Positions 8,556 to 19,101 are shown, counted from the first letter of the stretch. The stretch: 33,349 nucleotides of DNA from Pseudomonas sp. CM27 (GCF_013179515.1 NZ_JABMCN010000014.1:6329-39677); one strand, 5' to 3'. Notes: generated by a model not told the origin, from the letters alone. Numbers and translations are program-made.

Positions 8556-8951
8556 ATGAAAAAGATCGAAAAAACCCTGGATGAATGGCGGTCGATGCTC
8601 GACCCCGAGCAGTACCAGGTCTGCCGCCTGAAGGGCACCGAGCGACCGTTCAGCGGCAAGTACAACAGCGAGCGCCGCGACGGCATCTACCATTGCATCT
8701 GCTGCGGCCTGGCGCTGTTCGATGCGCAGACCAAATTCGACTCCGGCTGCGGCTGGCCGAGCTTCTACGCACCGATCGAAGACAGCGCAATGATCGAGAT
8801 CCGTGACACTACCCACGGCATGATCCGCACCGAAGTCACCTGTGCCAAATGTGATGCGCACCTGGGCCACGTGTTCCCCGATGGCCCGCCACCGACCGGC
8901 CTGCGTTACTGCATCAACTCGGTGTGCATCGACCTGCGCCCGCGCGACTGA
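8556..8951 (+). CDS. msrB: Peptide-methionine (R)-S-oxide reductase MsrB
   Basis: This 131-aa enzyme reduces methionine-R-sulfoxide in proteins. Zinc ligands form two CxxC pairs, C47/C50 (CICC) and C96/C99 (CAKC). The catalytic cysteine is C119 in GLRYCINSV, with the conserved GHVFPDGP and SGCGWPSF blocks. Length and start ([11 protein letters not shown]) are typical of free-standing bacterial MsrB. GAGG precedes the ATG. The stop codon is 13 bp before the glutathione peroxidase start, indicating a two-gene oxidative-damage operon. Confidence 0.97.
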   Translation: MKKIEKTLDEWRSMLDPEQYQVCRLKGTERPFSGKYNSERRDGIYHCICCGLALFDAQTKFDSGCGWPSFYAPIEDSAMIEIRDTTHGMIRTEVTCAKCDAHLGHVFPDGPPPTGLRYCINSVCIDLRPRD

Positions 8952-8964
8952 CAGGAGCCCGACC

Positions 8965-9442
8965 ATGGCTGCATCGATGCTGGACATCCCCTGCGTGACC
9001 CTGGGCGGCGAGCACAAGAAGCTCGGCGACTTCCCGGGCAAGCTGCTGCTGGTGGTGAACACCGCCAGCCAGTGCGGTTTTACCCCGCAGTACAAAGGCC
9101 TGGAGCAGCTGTGGCAGCACTACCGCGAGCGCGGCCTGGTGGTGCTGGGCTTTCCGTGCAACCAGTTCGGCAAGCAGGAGCCGGGCGAAGCGCGGGAGAT
9201 TGCGCAGTTCTGCGAGCGCAATTTCGGCGTGAGCTTCCCGCTGTTTCGCAAGGTCGAGGTCAACGGCGCGGGGGCGCACCCGCTGTTTGTCGAGCTCAAG
9301 CAGCGTGCGCCGGGCATTCTGGGTAGCCAGAAGATCAAGTGGAACTTCACCAAGTTCCTCGTCGATCCGGCCAGCGGCCAGGTCACGCGCTATGCCCCCA
9401 CTACCAAGCCGCAGGCCCTGGAAGCGGACATCGAGCGCCTGC

Positions 9443-9453
<11 letters not shown>
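8965..9453 (+). CDS. Glutathione peroxidase family thiol peroxidase (Cys-type)
   Basis: A 162-aa peroxidase that reduces hydroperoxides; bacterial Cys-type members commonly use thioredoxin as well as or instead of glutathione. The active site is NTASQCGFTPQY with cysteine C37 where animal enzymes have selenocysteine. FPCNQFGKQEPG (C65, Gln-67 region), C83 in QFCERNF (position expected for a resolving cysteine) and WNFTKFLV (Trp/Asn of the catalytic tetrad) are present. The ATG at 8965 follows AGGAG. It forms an operon with msrB. Its last 11 bp (9443-9453) overlap the 3' end of the convergent histidine kinase gene, leaving no room for a terminator between them. Confidence 0.93.
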
Positions 9454-11758
<2,305 letters not shown>

Positions 11759-11862
11759 GAGTCCCGAGCCGGTTTCACGTCCCTTGCGCTGCGCAAGCAT
11801 AGCCGAATAGCCCCGGCTGCTGGCGGGCCTGTCACACATTCAGCCTTGATAGCTCACCGGCC

Positions 11863-11950
11863 TGTACCGGCCTCTTCGCGGCTGAAGCCGCTCCCACAGG
11901 GATACCACAAAACCTGTGGGAGCGGCTTCAGTCGCGAAGAGGCCGGCACA
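11863..11950. repeat. REP-type inverted repeat pair (near-perfect arms)
   Basis: Arm 1 (11863-11901, TGTACCGGCCTCTTCGCGGC...CTCCCACAGGG) and arm 2 (11913-11950) are reverse complements with two mismatches, around a spacer of about 11 bp (gataccacaaa). This is the classical P. putida REP sequence. It occupies most of the gap between the divergent kinase and DUF815 ATPase genes, so it sits upstream of both coding regions rather than at a 3' end. Confidence 0.85.
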
Positions 11951-11983
11951 GCAGGCCCCAAATCCGAATTTTCAGGAGCCCTG

Positions 11984-12871
11984 ATGGACGCTCGCTTGAT
12001 TGCATTTCTGGACCGCGCCGAATCGGTACTGGCGCGCCTCGAACCCTTGTTGCCGGCAGTACGCCCGGACATCGACTGGGGCACCACCCTGGCCGCGCGC
12101 TGGCAGCGCGATGGCCGTAGCGGCTACCTGCTGCCGCTGGAAGTCAGCCTGGATATCCGCCTGAGCGACCTGATCGGCGTCGACCAGCAGCGTGACCAGC
12201 TGGGCCGCAACACGCACCAGTTCATCAATGGCCTGCCCGCCAACCACGCGCTGCTGTGGGGTTCACGCGGCACCGGCAAGTCGTCGCTGGTGCGCGCCTT
12301 GCTGGCCGAACATGCCGGCGCCGGGCTGCGCCTGATCGAAATCGAACGCGACCACCTGGCCGATCTGCCACGGGTGGTCGAGCAGCTGCAGAAGCTGCCG
12401 CAGCGTTTCATCCTGTTCTGCGACGACCTGTCGTTCGAAGCCGGGGAGGGCGATTACCGGGTGCTCAAGAGCGTGCTCGACGGCTCGCTGGAGCAGGCCC
12501 CGGACAACGTGCTGCTGTACGCCACCTCCAACCGCCGGCACCTGGTGCCGGAGAAAGAAAGCGACAACGAGAACTGGAAGCGGGTTGACGGTGAGCTGCA
12601 CCCCAGCGAAGCGGTGGAAGACAAGATTGCCTTGTCGGACCGCTTTGGCTTGTGGCTGTCGTTCTACCCCTTCACCCAGGACCACTTCCTCAATGTGGTC
12701 GAGCACTGGATCGGCCAGCTGGCAAGCCCGGCCGGCCTGCGTTGGCAGCGTGACGAAGCCCTGGACATCCTCGCCGTGCGCTGGGCTACCGGCCGCGGTA
12801 ACCGTAATGGCCGTTGTGCCTATCAGTTCGCCCGCTACTGGGTCGGGCTGCAATTGCTGGAGCAAAAGTAA
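11984..12871 (+). CDS. DUF815-family AAA+ ATPase
   Basis: A 295-aa predicted cytoplasmic P-loop ATPase of the DUF815 family, whose function is not established. Walker A is GSRGTGKSS (93-101), Walker B is FILFCDDLSF (142-151), and a sensor-like YATSNRRHLVPE follows near 179. The KESDNENWKR and DRFGLWLSFYPF blocks are typical of the family. The ATG at 11984 is preceded by AGGAG at a spacing of about 6; an extended frame upstream runs through the REP element and is not coding. The stop codon abuts the start of the next gene, so the two are almost certainly co-transcribed and translationally coupled. Confidence 0.9.
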   Translation: MDARLIAFLDRAESVLARLEPLLPAVRPDIDWGTTLAARWQRDGRSGYLLPLEVSLDIRLSDLIGVDQQRDQLGRNTHQFINGLPANHALLWGSRGTGKSSLVRALLAEHAGAGLRLIEIERDHLADLPRVVEQLQKLPQRFILFCDDLSFEAGEGDYRVLKSVLDGSLEQAPDNVLLYATSNRRHLVPEKESDNENWKRVDGELHPSEAVEDKIALSDRFGLWLSFYPFTQDHFLNVVEHWIGQLASPAGLRWQRDEALDILAVRWATGRGNRNGRCAYQFARYWVGLQLLEQK

Positions 12872-13354
12872 ATGATCGACCTCAATGCCAGTGGCGCCGG
12901 CCTCGACGGCTACAACCTGCTGGCGGCGCAAGTGCGGGCACTGTTTGCCGACGAGCGTGACTTCATCGCCAACGCCGCGCAGTTTTCGGCGTTTCTGTAC
13001 AACCAGGTGGACGACCTGAACTGGGCGGGGTTCTACCTCAACCGCAACGAACAGCTGGTGCTGGGGCCGTTCCAGGGCCAGGTAGCCTGTGTGCGCATTC
13101 CATTCGGCAAAGGTGTGTGCGGGGCGGCGGCGGCTACCCGGCAAACCCAGCGCGTGGAAGACGTGCACGCGTTCCCGGGGCATATCGCGTGTGACAGTGC
13201 GTCGAACAGCGAACTGGTGATTCCGCTGGTGAAGGAGGGCAGGTTGATTGGTGTGCTGGACCTGGATAGTCCGAAGCTCGGTCGGTTCAGCGAAGCGGAC
13301 CAAATTGGGCTGGAGCGGTTGGCGGCGGTTTTTCTGGCGTTGACTGACTGCTGA
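12872..13354 (+). CDS. msrC: Free methionine-(R)-sulfoxide reductase (GAF-domain, fRMsr/MsrC)
   Basis: A 160-aa single-GAF-domain enzyme that reduces free (not protein-bound) methionine-R-sulfoxide. The three cysteines of the family are present at C73, C83 and C107, in ACVRIPFGKGVCGAAA and HIACDSASNSELVIP. From memory of the E. coli enzyme (84/94/118), the spacing of 10 and 24 residues is the same. The DLNWAGFYL and GVLDLDSP blocks are also typical. Its ATG directly follows the TAA of the DUF815 gene. Together with msrB and the peroxidase this gives the neighbourhood a methionine and peroxide repair theme. Confidence 0.92.
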   Translation: MIDLNASGAGLDGYNLLAAQVRALFADERDFIANAAQFSAFLYNQVDDLNWAGFYLNRNEQLVLGPFQGQVACVRIPFGKGVCGAAAATRQTQRVEDVHAFPGHIACDSASNSELVIPLVKEGRLIGVLDLDSPKLGRFSEADQIGLERLAAVFLALTDC

Positions 13355-13365
13355 TTGGTGTGTCG

Positions 13366-13475
13366 CCTGTACTGGCCTCTTCGCGGCTAAAGCCGCTCCC
13401 ACAGGGACTGCATCAGGCTTGACGGCCTTGCGGTCCCTGTGGGAGCGGCTTTAGCCGCGAAGAGGCCAGTACAGG
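13366..13475. repeat. REP-type inverted repeat pair (perfect 43-bp arms)
   Basis: Arm 1 (13366-13408, starting CCTGTACTGGCCTCTTCGCG) is the exact reverse complement of arm 2 (13433-13475). The spacer is 24 bp. It lies between the 3' ends of the convergent msrC and coiled-coil protein genes and would form a very stable cruciform or RNA hairpin. No ordinary T-run terminator is seen in this gap, so the element may double as the 3' end structure for both transcripts. Confidence 0.9.
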
Positions 13476-13483
13476 TTAATGCA

Positions 13484-14251
13484 TCAGTCGTACATCACCT
13501 TCTTCTTCCAGGTCTCTTCCTCATCGGTCTTGAGCCCTTCAGTCAGTTCGTTCTGCTCGTCCTGCGCCGGTTCCATCTTGTCCAGCACCTGGGCGTTGGC
13601 GCGGGCCAGCAGCTTCTCCAGATAGGTCAGCTGCTCTTCATACACCTTCGGCTCCGGCTGCTTGCGCAGGTATTGCACCCCGCGCTCGAACGCCAGGCGG
13701 GCCTGGCCCGGCTGGTTCTTCTGCAGGGCCATCTGGCCGAGGCTGTTGAAGAACTCGATGTGCAGCAGCACCAGGATATGGCGAATTTCCTTGACCCAGT
13801 GCTTGGCCTCGGCGGCAGGCAGGAAGCCTTCCTGGGCGGCACGGGTGACCTGGTTGTGCAAGGCTTCCAGCAAGAAACGCACGTCCTTGGCCTTGACCTC
13901 GGTCTGGATCGGGTTGGGCGGGTTGTTGACCGGGATCTGTTCGCCCTGGGCTATCAAACCTTCAAGCTCGGCAATGCGCGCCTTGAGCTCGGCATTGTGC
14001 TTGTCCACCGCCAACTGGCGCTGGTTCAGGTTGAGCTCCAGACGGGTCAGCAGCAGCTTCAGCGCCGGGGTCATGAACTGGCCGGGGAAGGTCTCGGTGA
14101 TTTCACCGCAGCGGCGCAGGCGGTCGGCCAGCTCGATCTTCATCCGGGCGCGCTCGAGCTTGCCGTTCTCGACCACATTGTTGAGGTAGCCGATCACGAT
14201 CAGCAACGCGATACCCGCCACGATGAGCAGGGTGATCAGAAGTGGTGTCAC
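13484..14251 (-). CDS. Membrane-anchored coiled-coil protein of unknown function
   Basis: I do not recognise a named family for this 255-aa protein. One N-terminal transmembrane helix (about residues 3-22, LLITLLIVAGIALLIVIGYL) is followed by a long charged helical region. The helical region has Glu/Leu/Gln heptad-like stretches (about 28-110 and 150-240) and an acidic-basic tail ending KKKVMYD. It would be anchored in the inner membrane with a soluble helical domain. GTG at 14251 is the best start: it gives the membrane helix immediately and has GAGG eight bases upstream. The gene sits alone, divergent from the tRNA operon, and ends next to the 43-bp REP pair. Confidence 0.75.
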   Translation of the reverse strand: MTPLLITLLIVAGIALLIVIGYLNNVVENGKLERARMKIELADRLRRCGEITETFPGQFMTPALKLLLTRLELNLNQRQLAVDKHNAELKARIAELEGLIAQGEQIPVNNPPNPIQTEVKAKDVRFLLEALHNQVTRAAQEGFLPAAEAKHWVKEIRHILVLLHIEFFNSLGQMALQKNQPGQARLAFERGVQYLRKQPEPKVYEEQLTYLEKLLARANAQVLDKMEPAQDEQNELTEGLKTDEEETWKKKVMYD

Positions 14252-14422
14252 CGTTAATGCCTCATTGAAGAAGAATTGCAGCTTTGAGTGTAGTGAGTTT
14301 GCGCGTGAGCGAACAGGCGCCGTATGTCTGTGCTGGCCCTCTCTCTATATCGACCACCTGACGCGCAGCTGCACCCCTACCGACCCGGAAGTCATTGATT
14401 TAAATAAATTTCTACAAAGGGG

Positions 14423-14451
14423 TTGACGCATGTTCCAACCATCCATAGAAT
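14423..14451 (+). promoter_or_regulatory. Strong sigma70 promoter of the tRNA operon
   Basis: TTGACG (14423-14428) and TAGAAT (14446-14451) are separated by exactly 17 bp. The -10 is followed at once by GCGCGCC, a GC-rich discriminator of the kind associated with stringent control of stable RNA genes. The AT-rich stretch just upstream (taaataaatttctacaaa) could act as an UP-type element. The first tRNA begins about 70 bp downstream. In the rest of the 14252-14525 gap I see no gene. Confidence 0.85.
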
Positions 14452-14525
14452 GCGCGCCACTTGCAGCGTAAAGCACACAGCGAAACGCGGCAGGAAGTGA
14501 AAGCAGGCAGCAATGCCAGCAGCGT

Positions 14526-14601
14526 GTCCCCTTCGTCTAGTGGCCTAGGACACCGCCCTTTCACGGCGGTAACAGGGGTTCGAGTCCCCTAGGGGACGCC
14601 A
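14526..14601 (+). tRNA. tRNA-Glu (TTC), copy 1
   Basis: A 76-nt cloverleaf. The acceptor stem GTCCCCT pairs with AGGGGAC, the anticodon loop is CCTTTCACG within CCGCC/GGCGG with anticodon TTC, the T loop is GGTTCGAGTCC, and CCA is encoded. It is identical to copy 2. Confidence 0.97.
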
Positions 14602-14604
14602 AAT

Positions 14605-14680
<76 letters not shown>

Positions 14681-14772
14681 AATTATCCGGCAACGCTTAA
14701 CGGCGGGGCAGGAAATAGAAATCCAGTCTGAATCGTGAGGTTCAGGTCCTGGTGCACTGAAAAGTGTTGTGT

Positions 14773-14848
14773 GTCCCCTTCGTCTAGTGGCCTAGGACAC
14801 CGCCCTTTCACGGCGGTAACAGGGGTTCGAGTCCCCTAGGGGACGCCA
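14773..14848 (+). tRNA. tRNA-Glu (TTC), copy 2
   Basis: Identical in sequence to copy 1, offset by 247 bp. The 92-bp spacer before it (14681-14772) shows no cloverleaf and no gene. Confidence 0.97.
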
Positions 14849-14851
14849 AAT

Positions 14852-14927
<76 letters not shown>

Positions 14928-15012
14928 GTTTAAATACTGTGGCGTCTATGCGGTACAGTGGTGGTGAAGGTCTTCATGGCGCTTCACGCCAATAGCGGTA
15001 AAGCTTCAAATT

Positions 15013-15088
<76 letters not shown>

Positions 15089-15093
15089 AATAC

Positions 15094-15128
15094 AAAAACG
15101 CCACTCTTTCGAGTGGCGTTTTTTTTTG
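15094..15128. terminator. Bidirectional intrinsic terminator of tRNA operon and modular protein gene
   Basis: AAAAACGCCACTC-tttc-GAGTGGCG followed by about nine T on the plus strand; on the minus strand the same stem is followed by five T. It lies 6 bp after the last tRNA and 8 bp beyond the stop codon of the leftward gene at 15136, so it can end both transcripts. Confidence 0.93.
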
Positions 15129-15135
15129 CTTGGGA

Positions 15136-16647
15136 TCAGGCCCTGTCTTCCAGCTGGGCAGCGGCACTCGGGAATTTCAACCAGCTCACCTTATCGTCGA
15201 ATGACACCTCAACGAGCACATGGAACTGGAAGGTGAGGGCCAATTCTCGCAGGTTGGTTTCGCTCACGTTACCCAGCACTATCTCGCCAGCTTCGGTAGG
15301 AACGGGTAGCGCATTGGCAATGGGTAGTGTGATTTCCACCTCGGTATTGGTGCGGCTCACCCCAAGGATCCAGGCGTTGACGAACTGTGATGTATGCCGG
15401 AATTCCCAGTCGCCCAGCGTAAAGGTGGCGCTGCCCAGATTGCGCACGTTCAACGCGCCGTTGATGATTTTGGTGCACTGGACCGTTGGCAGGCCTTCGA
15501 TTTTCCGTACTGTGACAAAGTGCAAAGGTGATGGCGGTACGTCAGGTTTGTCGATCTGGTAATGCAACTCGACCCTGCTGTTCATGTGCGGCGGCACATG
15601 CACGCGAGGGATCAGGTATTCACGTGCACCTGGCGAGGTGGGTGTGCTGGTGGAGTAGCCGCCGAGTGTGCCTGGTTCGCCCCAGTATGCGGTGACTGTT
15701 TCACCGGGCCTGATGTCGGCATCGTCCGGTATGACGAATGTGACGCCATTGACGGCCTTGCCTGGCTCCAGCGTGCTGAAGAAATCACTGCCTGTCGCCT
15801 CTTTGATGCGCGGCGGTGGCAGCTCGCGGGGTGGGGGGGACGGGTCTGATTTTACCGAGCGCGCCAAGGCTCGCTGAGTTGCCGTGCCGGCCCGGTCCTG
15901 GACTTCATAACGGGCAAAGCGAGTGCCGTTGCCGGCCTGGCGAATAAAGTCGCCTGTAAACACCAGCTTCAGCGTTTTGCTGCTACTTTGCGTACCCAGG
16001 AGTTCGATGTCCTCTTTGCTCAGCGTGATCATGCCGACCATCTGTTTCCCGACCGGGTCGTCGCTCCAGAACCACTTCACGGTGTCTCCTGGTTCGGCGC
16101 CAAGGAAGGGCGGGACTTCGGCCGTGACCTCGTCGTCATTGGCCTTCAGGTAGTCCTCGGTCACCCCATCACGAATGATTAGCGGGGGAAACTCCAGCTG
16201 GTCTTCATCTGGGAGCAAGGGGGGGGTCTTGTCGATGTAAACAGTCAGCGGCCGCGACTCGGAAAGTTCACCCGCGTAGTTGAGCACGTCGTAATGCAGA
16301 TCATGCTCGCCTTCGATCATCAAGCGGACAGGTGCGAGGATATACAGATCTGCAGGCTGAATTGGCTTGTCGAACGCTTTTTTCTCGACTTCTTTACCAT
16401 TCCAGTACAACGTCAGGTACTCGGTCCCCAGCTCTGGCGCCGAGTGTGCCCACAGCGGGAACTCGACGCGCAATGGCTTGTAGGTGGCGACAAACGCCAC
16501 GACATTGCTCGGCGCTCCCTCCACATCAGGCACCAGGTCCAATACCGTTGGCGGAACGAGCAGTGCCGTATCCGTGGCCGGTGACGGCGCTGCGGTCGGT
16601 GTATTGCAGGGGTTTGTGGTTTCCTGAGTGGTTCTTTTACGAGTCAT
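15136..16647 (-). CDS. Large modular protein with Ig-like beta-sandwich repeats (503 aa)
   Basis: No named family is recognised. There is no signal peptide: the N-terminus MTRKRTTQETTNPCNTPTAA is polar and Thr/Pro-rich. From about residue 50 the protein consists of repeating modules of roughly 110-130 aa. Each has the pattern PPFLGAEPGDTVKWFW ... DFIRQAGNGTRFARYEVQDRAG, that is a 'pGDtv.w.W' strand pair and a later 'G.....Y.v.D.aG' strand, typical of Ig-like folds. A Pro-rich linker (SPPPRELPPPR) separates modules. The module DKTPP...DYLKA...AEVPPF closely parallels one in the 671-aa protein at 19102-21117, and the C-terminal SFDDKVSWLKF parallels SFDDGETWRAF at the end of the 611-aa protein. 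The start has GGAG and AAGG upstream. It lies 64 bp beyond the autotransporter, separated by a terminator. Confidence 0.8.
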   Translation of the reverse strand: MTRKRTTQETTNPCNTPTAAPSPATDTALLVPPTVLDLVPDVEGAPSNVVAFVATYKPLRVEFPLWAHSAPELGTEYLTLYWNGKEVEKKAFDKPIQPADLYILAPVRLMIEGEHDLHYDVLNYAGELSESRPLTVYIDKTPPLLPDEDQLEFPPLIIRDGVTEDYLKANDDEVTAEVPPFLGAEPGDTVKWFWSDDPVGKQMVGMITLSKEDIELLGTQSSSKTLKLVFTGDFIRQAGNGTRFARYEVQDRAGTATQRALARSVKSDPSPPPRELPPPRIKEATGSDFFSTLEPGKAVNGVTFVIPDDADIRPGETVTAYWGEPGTLGGYSTSTPTSPGAREYLIPRVHVPPHMNSRVELHYQIDKPDVPPSPLHFVTVRKIEGLPTVQCTKIINGALNVRNLGSATFTLGDWEFRHTSQFVNAWILGVSRTNTEVEITLPIANALPVPTEAGEIVLGNVSETNLRELALTFQFHVLVEVSFDDKVSWLKFPSAAAQLEDRA

Positions 16648-16676
16648 CGGCCTTCTCCGAGCCTGACGTTGAGACG

Positions 16677-16703
16677 AAAAAGGGAAGGCGCTACGGCCTT
16701 CCC
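16677..16703 (-). terminator. Intrinsic terminator after the autotransporter gene
   Basis: On the minus strand AGGGAAGGC-cgtag-cGCCTTCCCT is followed by TTTTT and C. It starts 8 bp after the autotransporter stop codon, so the 503-aa gene just beyond it depends on read-through or on a promoter squeezed into about 30 bp. Confidence 0.88.
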
Positions 16704-16710
16704 TCAGTGT

Positions 16711-18912
16711 TCACCAGCTGTACCGCACCCCGAGATTGACGCCCCAGGGCTGTTCGATCTTGCTGCCGTGGCTGTAGTCGAAGTCGGCATGCGCTTGCCA
16801 TTGCTCTGCCCATGACAGCGCCAGGCCCACACCAACCTCACCGCGCGTACCGGACAGGTCGTTGGCGAAGCGGTTGCCGTTCACCTTGACCTGGTTATCG
16901 TTGGCCCATTCATGCACGGCCGCGACGCGCAGGTAGGGCTGGAGGGTGCGCCCGTCCGCCGCGGTGAAGGTGCGCCCAGTTGTGGCGCCGAGCTTGCCCA
17001 GCAGCGAGCGTGTGCGTTCGCCCTCGGTACTCATACCGTTGTCCAGGCTGTAGTCCTTGCCCTGCACCACCAGCCCCGAGAGCTGCGCGAATGGCTCGAG
17101 GAAGTAGCCGTCTGCCAGGCTCAGGTGCCGGCCGACTTCCAGCGAAACCCCCAGCCCTTGACTGGTGTAGTCCCCCTCGGTTTTCTTGCCGTCGCTCAGG
17201 CGTACGTCCAGGCTGTTCTCGAAGCGGTTGAGCCGAGCCGTGGCGTCGAAGTAATAGCCGCTTTCGGCCTCGAACCAGCTGGTATAGGCACCGATGTGGT
17301 AGCTGTCGACGGTTGCAGATGAACCACGTGCCAGGTTGAGGTCGGATGTGCTGATGCCCGCCGTAACCCCGACCAGCCAGTTGCCATCACCGGCTGACAA
17401 GGGGGTATCGGCGCCGAACGACAAACCTTGCTGATGCTGCTGATAAGCCACGCCAGCGCTGGCCGCGACATTGTATTTATTGCCGAAGGTGCGCACCCAG
17501 GCGCCGGAGTTGGCCGGGTTGCGCCGCACCTCACCCATGCGGCTGCGCAAGGTGCCTAGTTCGCCGTACCAGATGGTTGGGGCTGCGTTGGCCAGGGCCA
17601 TGACCGATTGCGTGCCAGGGCTGACCACTCGGGTAGTCAGGTCGAGGAACCAGTCGTTGTCGCCTTTGCGCACCAGGTCGTAGGAGTAGGCACCCAGGTC
17701 CACCGGCCCGCCTTGCAGTTCGAATTGCGCGTCGCCGCCGCCGGTGTGCACCATGTGCAGGCTGTTTTCCGCGTGCGGGTCGTGGCCACTGCTGTTGATC
17801 AGCAAGGTATGGTTGCCGCTGGCGTTGCCGGTCACGTCCAGTTTGTCCGATTGGCCGCTGCTGAAGTCAGCTTCCATCACGAAGGTGCCGTTGCCCGCCA
17901 GGCTGTCCAGCGAGAGGGTGAAGAACTCGTTCAGCTCGCCAAAGCGCACCGAGCCGCCATCCATGCTCAATGCGCCGACATGGGCATCGCCGACCATCAC
18001 CCATTGGGCATTGCTGTCGATGGCCAGGCTGGCGACGTTTTCCAGGCGCCCTTTGAGAGTGGCAAAATTTTCGAGCTGAACTGCGGCACTGCCGCCTTCG
18101 GCGACGACGACGTCGCCCTCCAGCTGGCTGTCATTCACCCGCAAGGTCGCGTCAGCACTGTGCTCCACTTCCAGCAGCACGCCATTGCCCGCGCGCAGGG
18201 TCGAGCGGTTGAGCACGTCGATGTGCGCAGAAGCCGGGCGGATGGCGCCGATACCCACGACGATTGCCGATCCGTTCACGCCCTCGACCAGGCTGTTGTC
18301 CACCACCAGCGTGGAGTTGCCCGAAGGGCTGCTGCCTTCGCGCAGGCGTACGCCGTTCTGGCTGCCGCTGATGGTGGACCCTTCGCGGGCTATCAGCGTG
18401 CCGTTGAACAAATCGGCGCCCAGGCCGGCTGCGCCAGTGCCACGCAGCTCGCTGCGTTGCAGTTCGAGCGTACTGTCGTTGACCAGCGCGCCCTGGCGTG
18501 CGCCGCTTATGTTGCTGTCGATGACAAGCGCCTGTGAGTGCCTGCCCGCGCTGCTATCCGCTGTCAGGCTCAGGCCGCGGGACTCGCTCACCACAGTGGT
18601 GCGCTGCAAGGTAGCATCTGCCCCCCACAGGGTGAGACCGTTGGCATTGTTCAAGGCGTCGATACGGCTGTCGCTGAACGTGACTGTGGCGCCCGCCTCT
18701 GCAAACACCTGCAACATCTTCGCGCCATTGGCCGTCAAGGTGGCGGGACCTATGACGCGGTAGCTGTCGAGTGCGCTGCCGGCATCGATCAGGGTGTCCT
18801 TGGTAACGTTGGTCTGGGCCCAGGCGGAGGTTGCCAGCAGCAGCGGGCTCAGTTTGCCCAGCAGGGTCAGATGCCGAAGAGAATAGAAAGTTGATCGCGG
18901 GTGGCTAGACAT
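16711..18912 (-). CDS. Autotransporter (type Va) with pectin-lyase-like passenger
   Basis: A 733-aa secreted outer-membrane protein. A signal peptide of about 32 residues (basic N-region, LLGKLSPLLLATSAWA, cleavage after AWA) is followed by a passenger of about 400 residues. The passenger is rich in short strand repeats of beta-helix type (TLRAGNGVLLEVEHSADATL, SQLEGDVVVAEGGSAAVQLE). A linker helix (about 435-458) leads into a 275-residue C-terminal beta-barrel starting near MGEVRRNPANSGAWVRTFG. The barrel ends WGVNLGVRYSW with the terminal aromatic residue needed for Bam insertion. The pattern resembles pertactin-like and P. putida-type autotransporters with no protease or lipase motif, so adhesion is the likeliest role. 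AAGGAA precedes the ATG. An array of TGTAGG half-sites lies upstream. Confidence 0.93.
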   Translation of the reverse strand: MSSHPRSTFYSLRHLTLLGKLSPLLLATSAWAQTNVTKDTLIDAGSALDSYRVIGPATLTANGAKMLQVFAEAGATVTFSDSRIDALNNANGLTLWGADATLQRTTVVSESRGLSLTADSSAGRHSQALVIDSNISGARQGALVNDSTLELQRSELRGTGAAGLGADLFNGTLIAREGSTISGSQNGVRLREGSSPSGNSTLVVDNSLVEGVNGSAIVVGIGAIRPASAHIDVLNRSTLRAGNGVLLEVEHSADATLRVNDSQLEGDVVVAEGGSAAVQLENFATLKGRLENVASLAIDSNAQWVMVGDAHVGALSMDGGSVRFGELNEFFTLSLDSLAGNGTFVMEADFSSGQSDKLDVTGNASGNHTLLINSSGHDPHAENSLHMVHTGGGDAQFELQGGPVDLGAYSYDLVRKGDNDWFLDLTTRVVSPGTQSVMALANAAPTIWYGELGTLRSRMGEVRRNPANSGAWVRTFGNKYNVAASAGVAYQQHQQGLSFGADTPLSAGDGNWLVGVTAGISTSDLNLARGSSATVDSYHIGAYTSWFEAESGYYFDATARLNRFENSLDVRLSDGKKTEGDYTSQGLGVSLEVGRHLSLADGYFLEPFAQLSGLVVQGKDYSLDNGMSTEGERTRSLLGKLGATTGRTFTAADGRTLQPYLRVAAVHEWANDNQVKVNGNRFANDLSGTRGEVGVGLALSWAEQWQAHADFDYSHGSKIEQPWGVNLGVRYSW

Positions 18913-18962
18913 GGAATTTCCTTGTGTATATGGCTGCGTTTGTAAGATCCATCTCTCCTTTT

Positions 18963-19053
18963 TGTAGGGGGATCTTTCAGGCCGTCAGCCTATGTGCGCC
19001 ACTTCGCGATGAATGTAGGAATTACCCTACAATTCACCAGGATAAGTCCTACA
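18963..19053. promoter_or_regulatory. Array of TGTAGG(A/G) half-sites upstream of the autotransporter
   Basis: Four copies of one heptamer occur in 91 bp: TGTAGGG (18963-18969), TGTAGGA (19014-19020), and inverted CCCTACA (19025-19031) and TCCTACA (19047-19053). The second and third form an 18-bp imperfect palindrome, and the third and fourth are 22 bp apart, two helical turns. The TCCTACA form resembles half-sites of LuxR/NarL-type response regulators such as EvgA and BvgA. This is the only long non-coding gap (18913-19101) within the leftward gene set, so it probably holds the autotransporter promoter; I cannot assign -35/-10 boxes. Confidence 0.5.
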
Positions 19054-19101
19054 TTTAGTCTTGGCGGCGGCCCGATTTCCAAAGGCCGCTGCCAGCGGCG
19101 G

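Noticed and set aside
12263..13402. 379-codon minus-strand open frame opposite the DUF815 ATPase and msrC
   Set aside because: Both plus-strand genes are recognisable, abutting and have ribosome sites; the antisense frame also runs into a REP element.
14681..14772. Possible decayed tRNA gene between the two Glu-Gly pairs
   Set aside because: No cloverleaf or conserved T loop can be drawn from the sequence.
17608..18537. 309-codon plus-strand open frame inside the autotransporter
   Set aside because: Antisense to a protein with signal peptide, passenger and barrel; no ribosome site or family features.
19060..19101. Terminator after the 671-aa gene (GCCGC/GCGGC hairpin near 19084-19100)
   Set aside because: The stem is present but the following T content is poor, so I do not call an intrinsic terminator.
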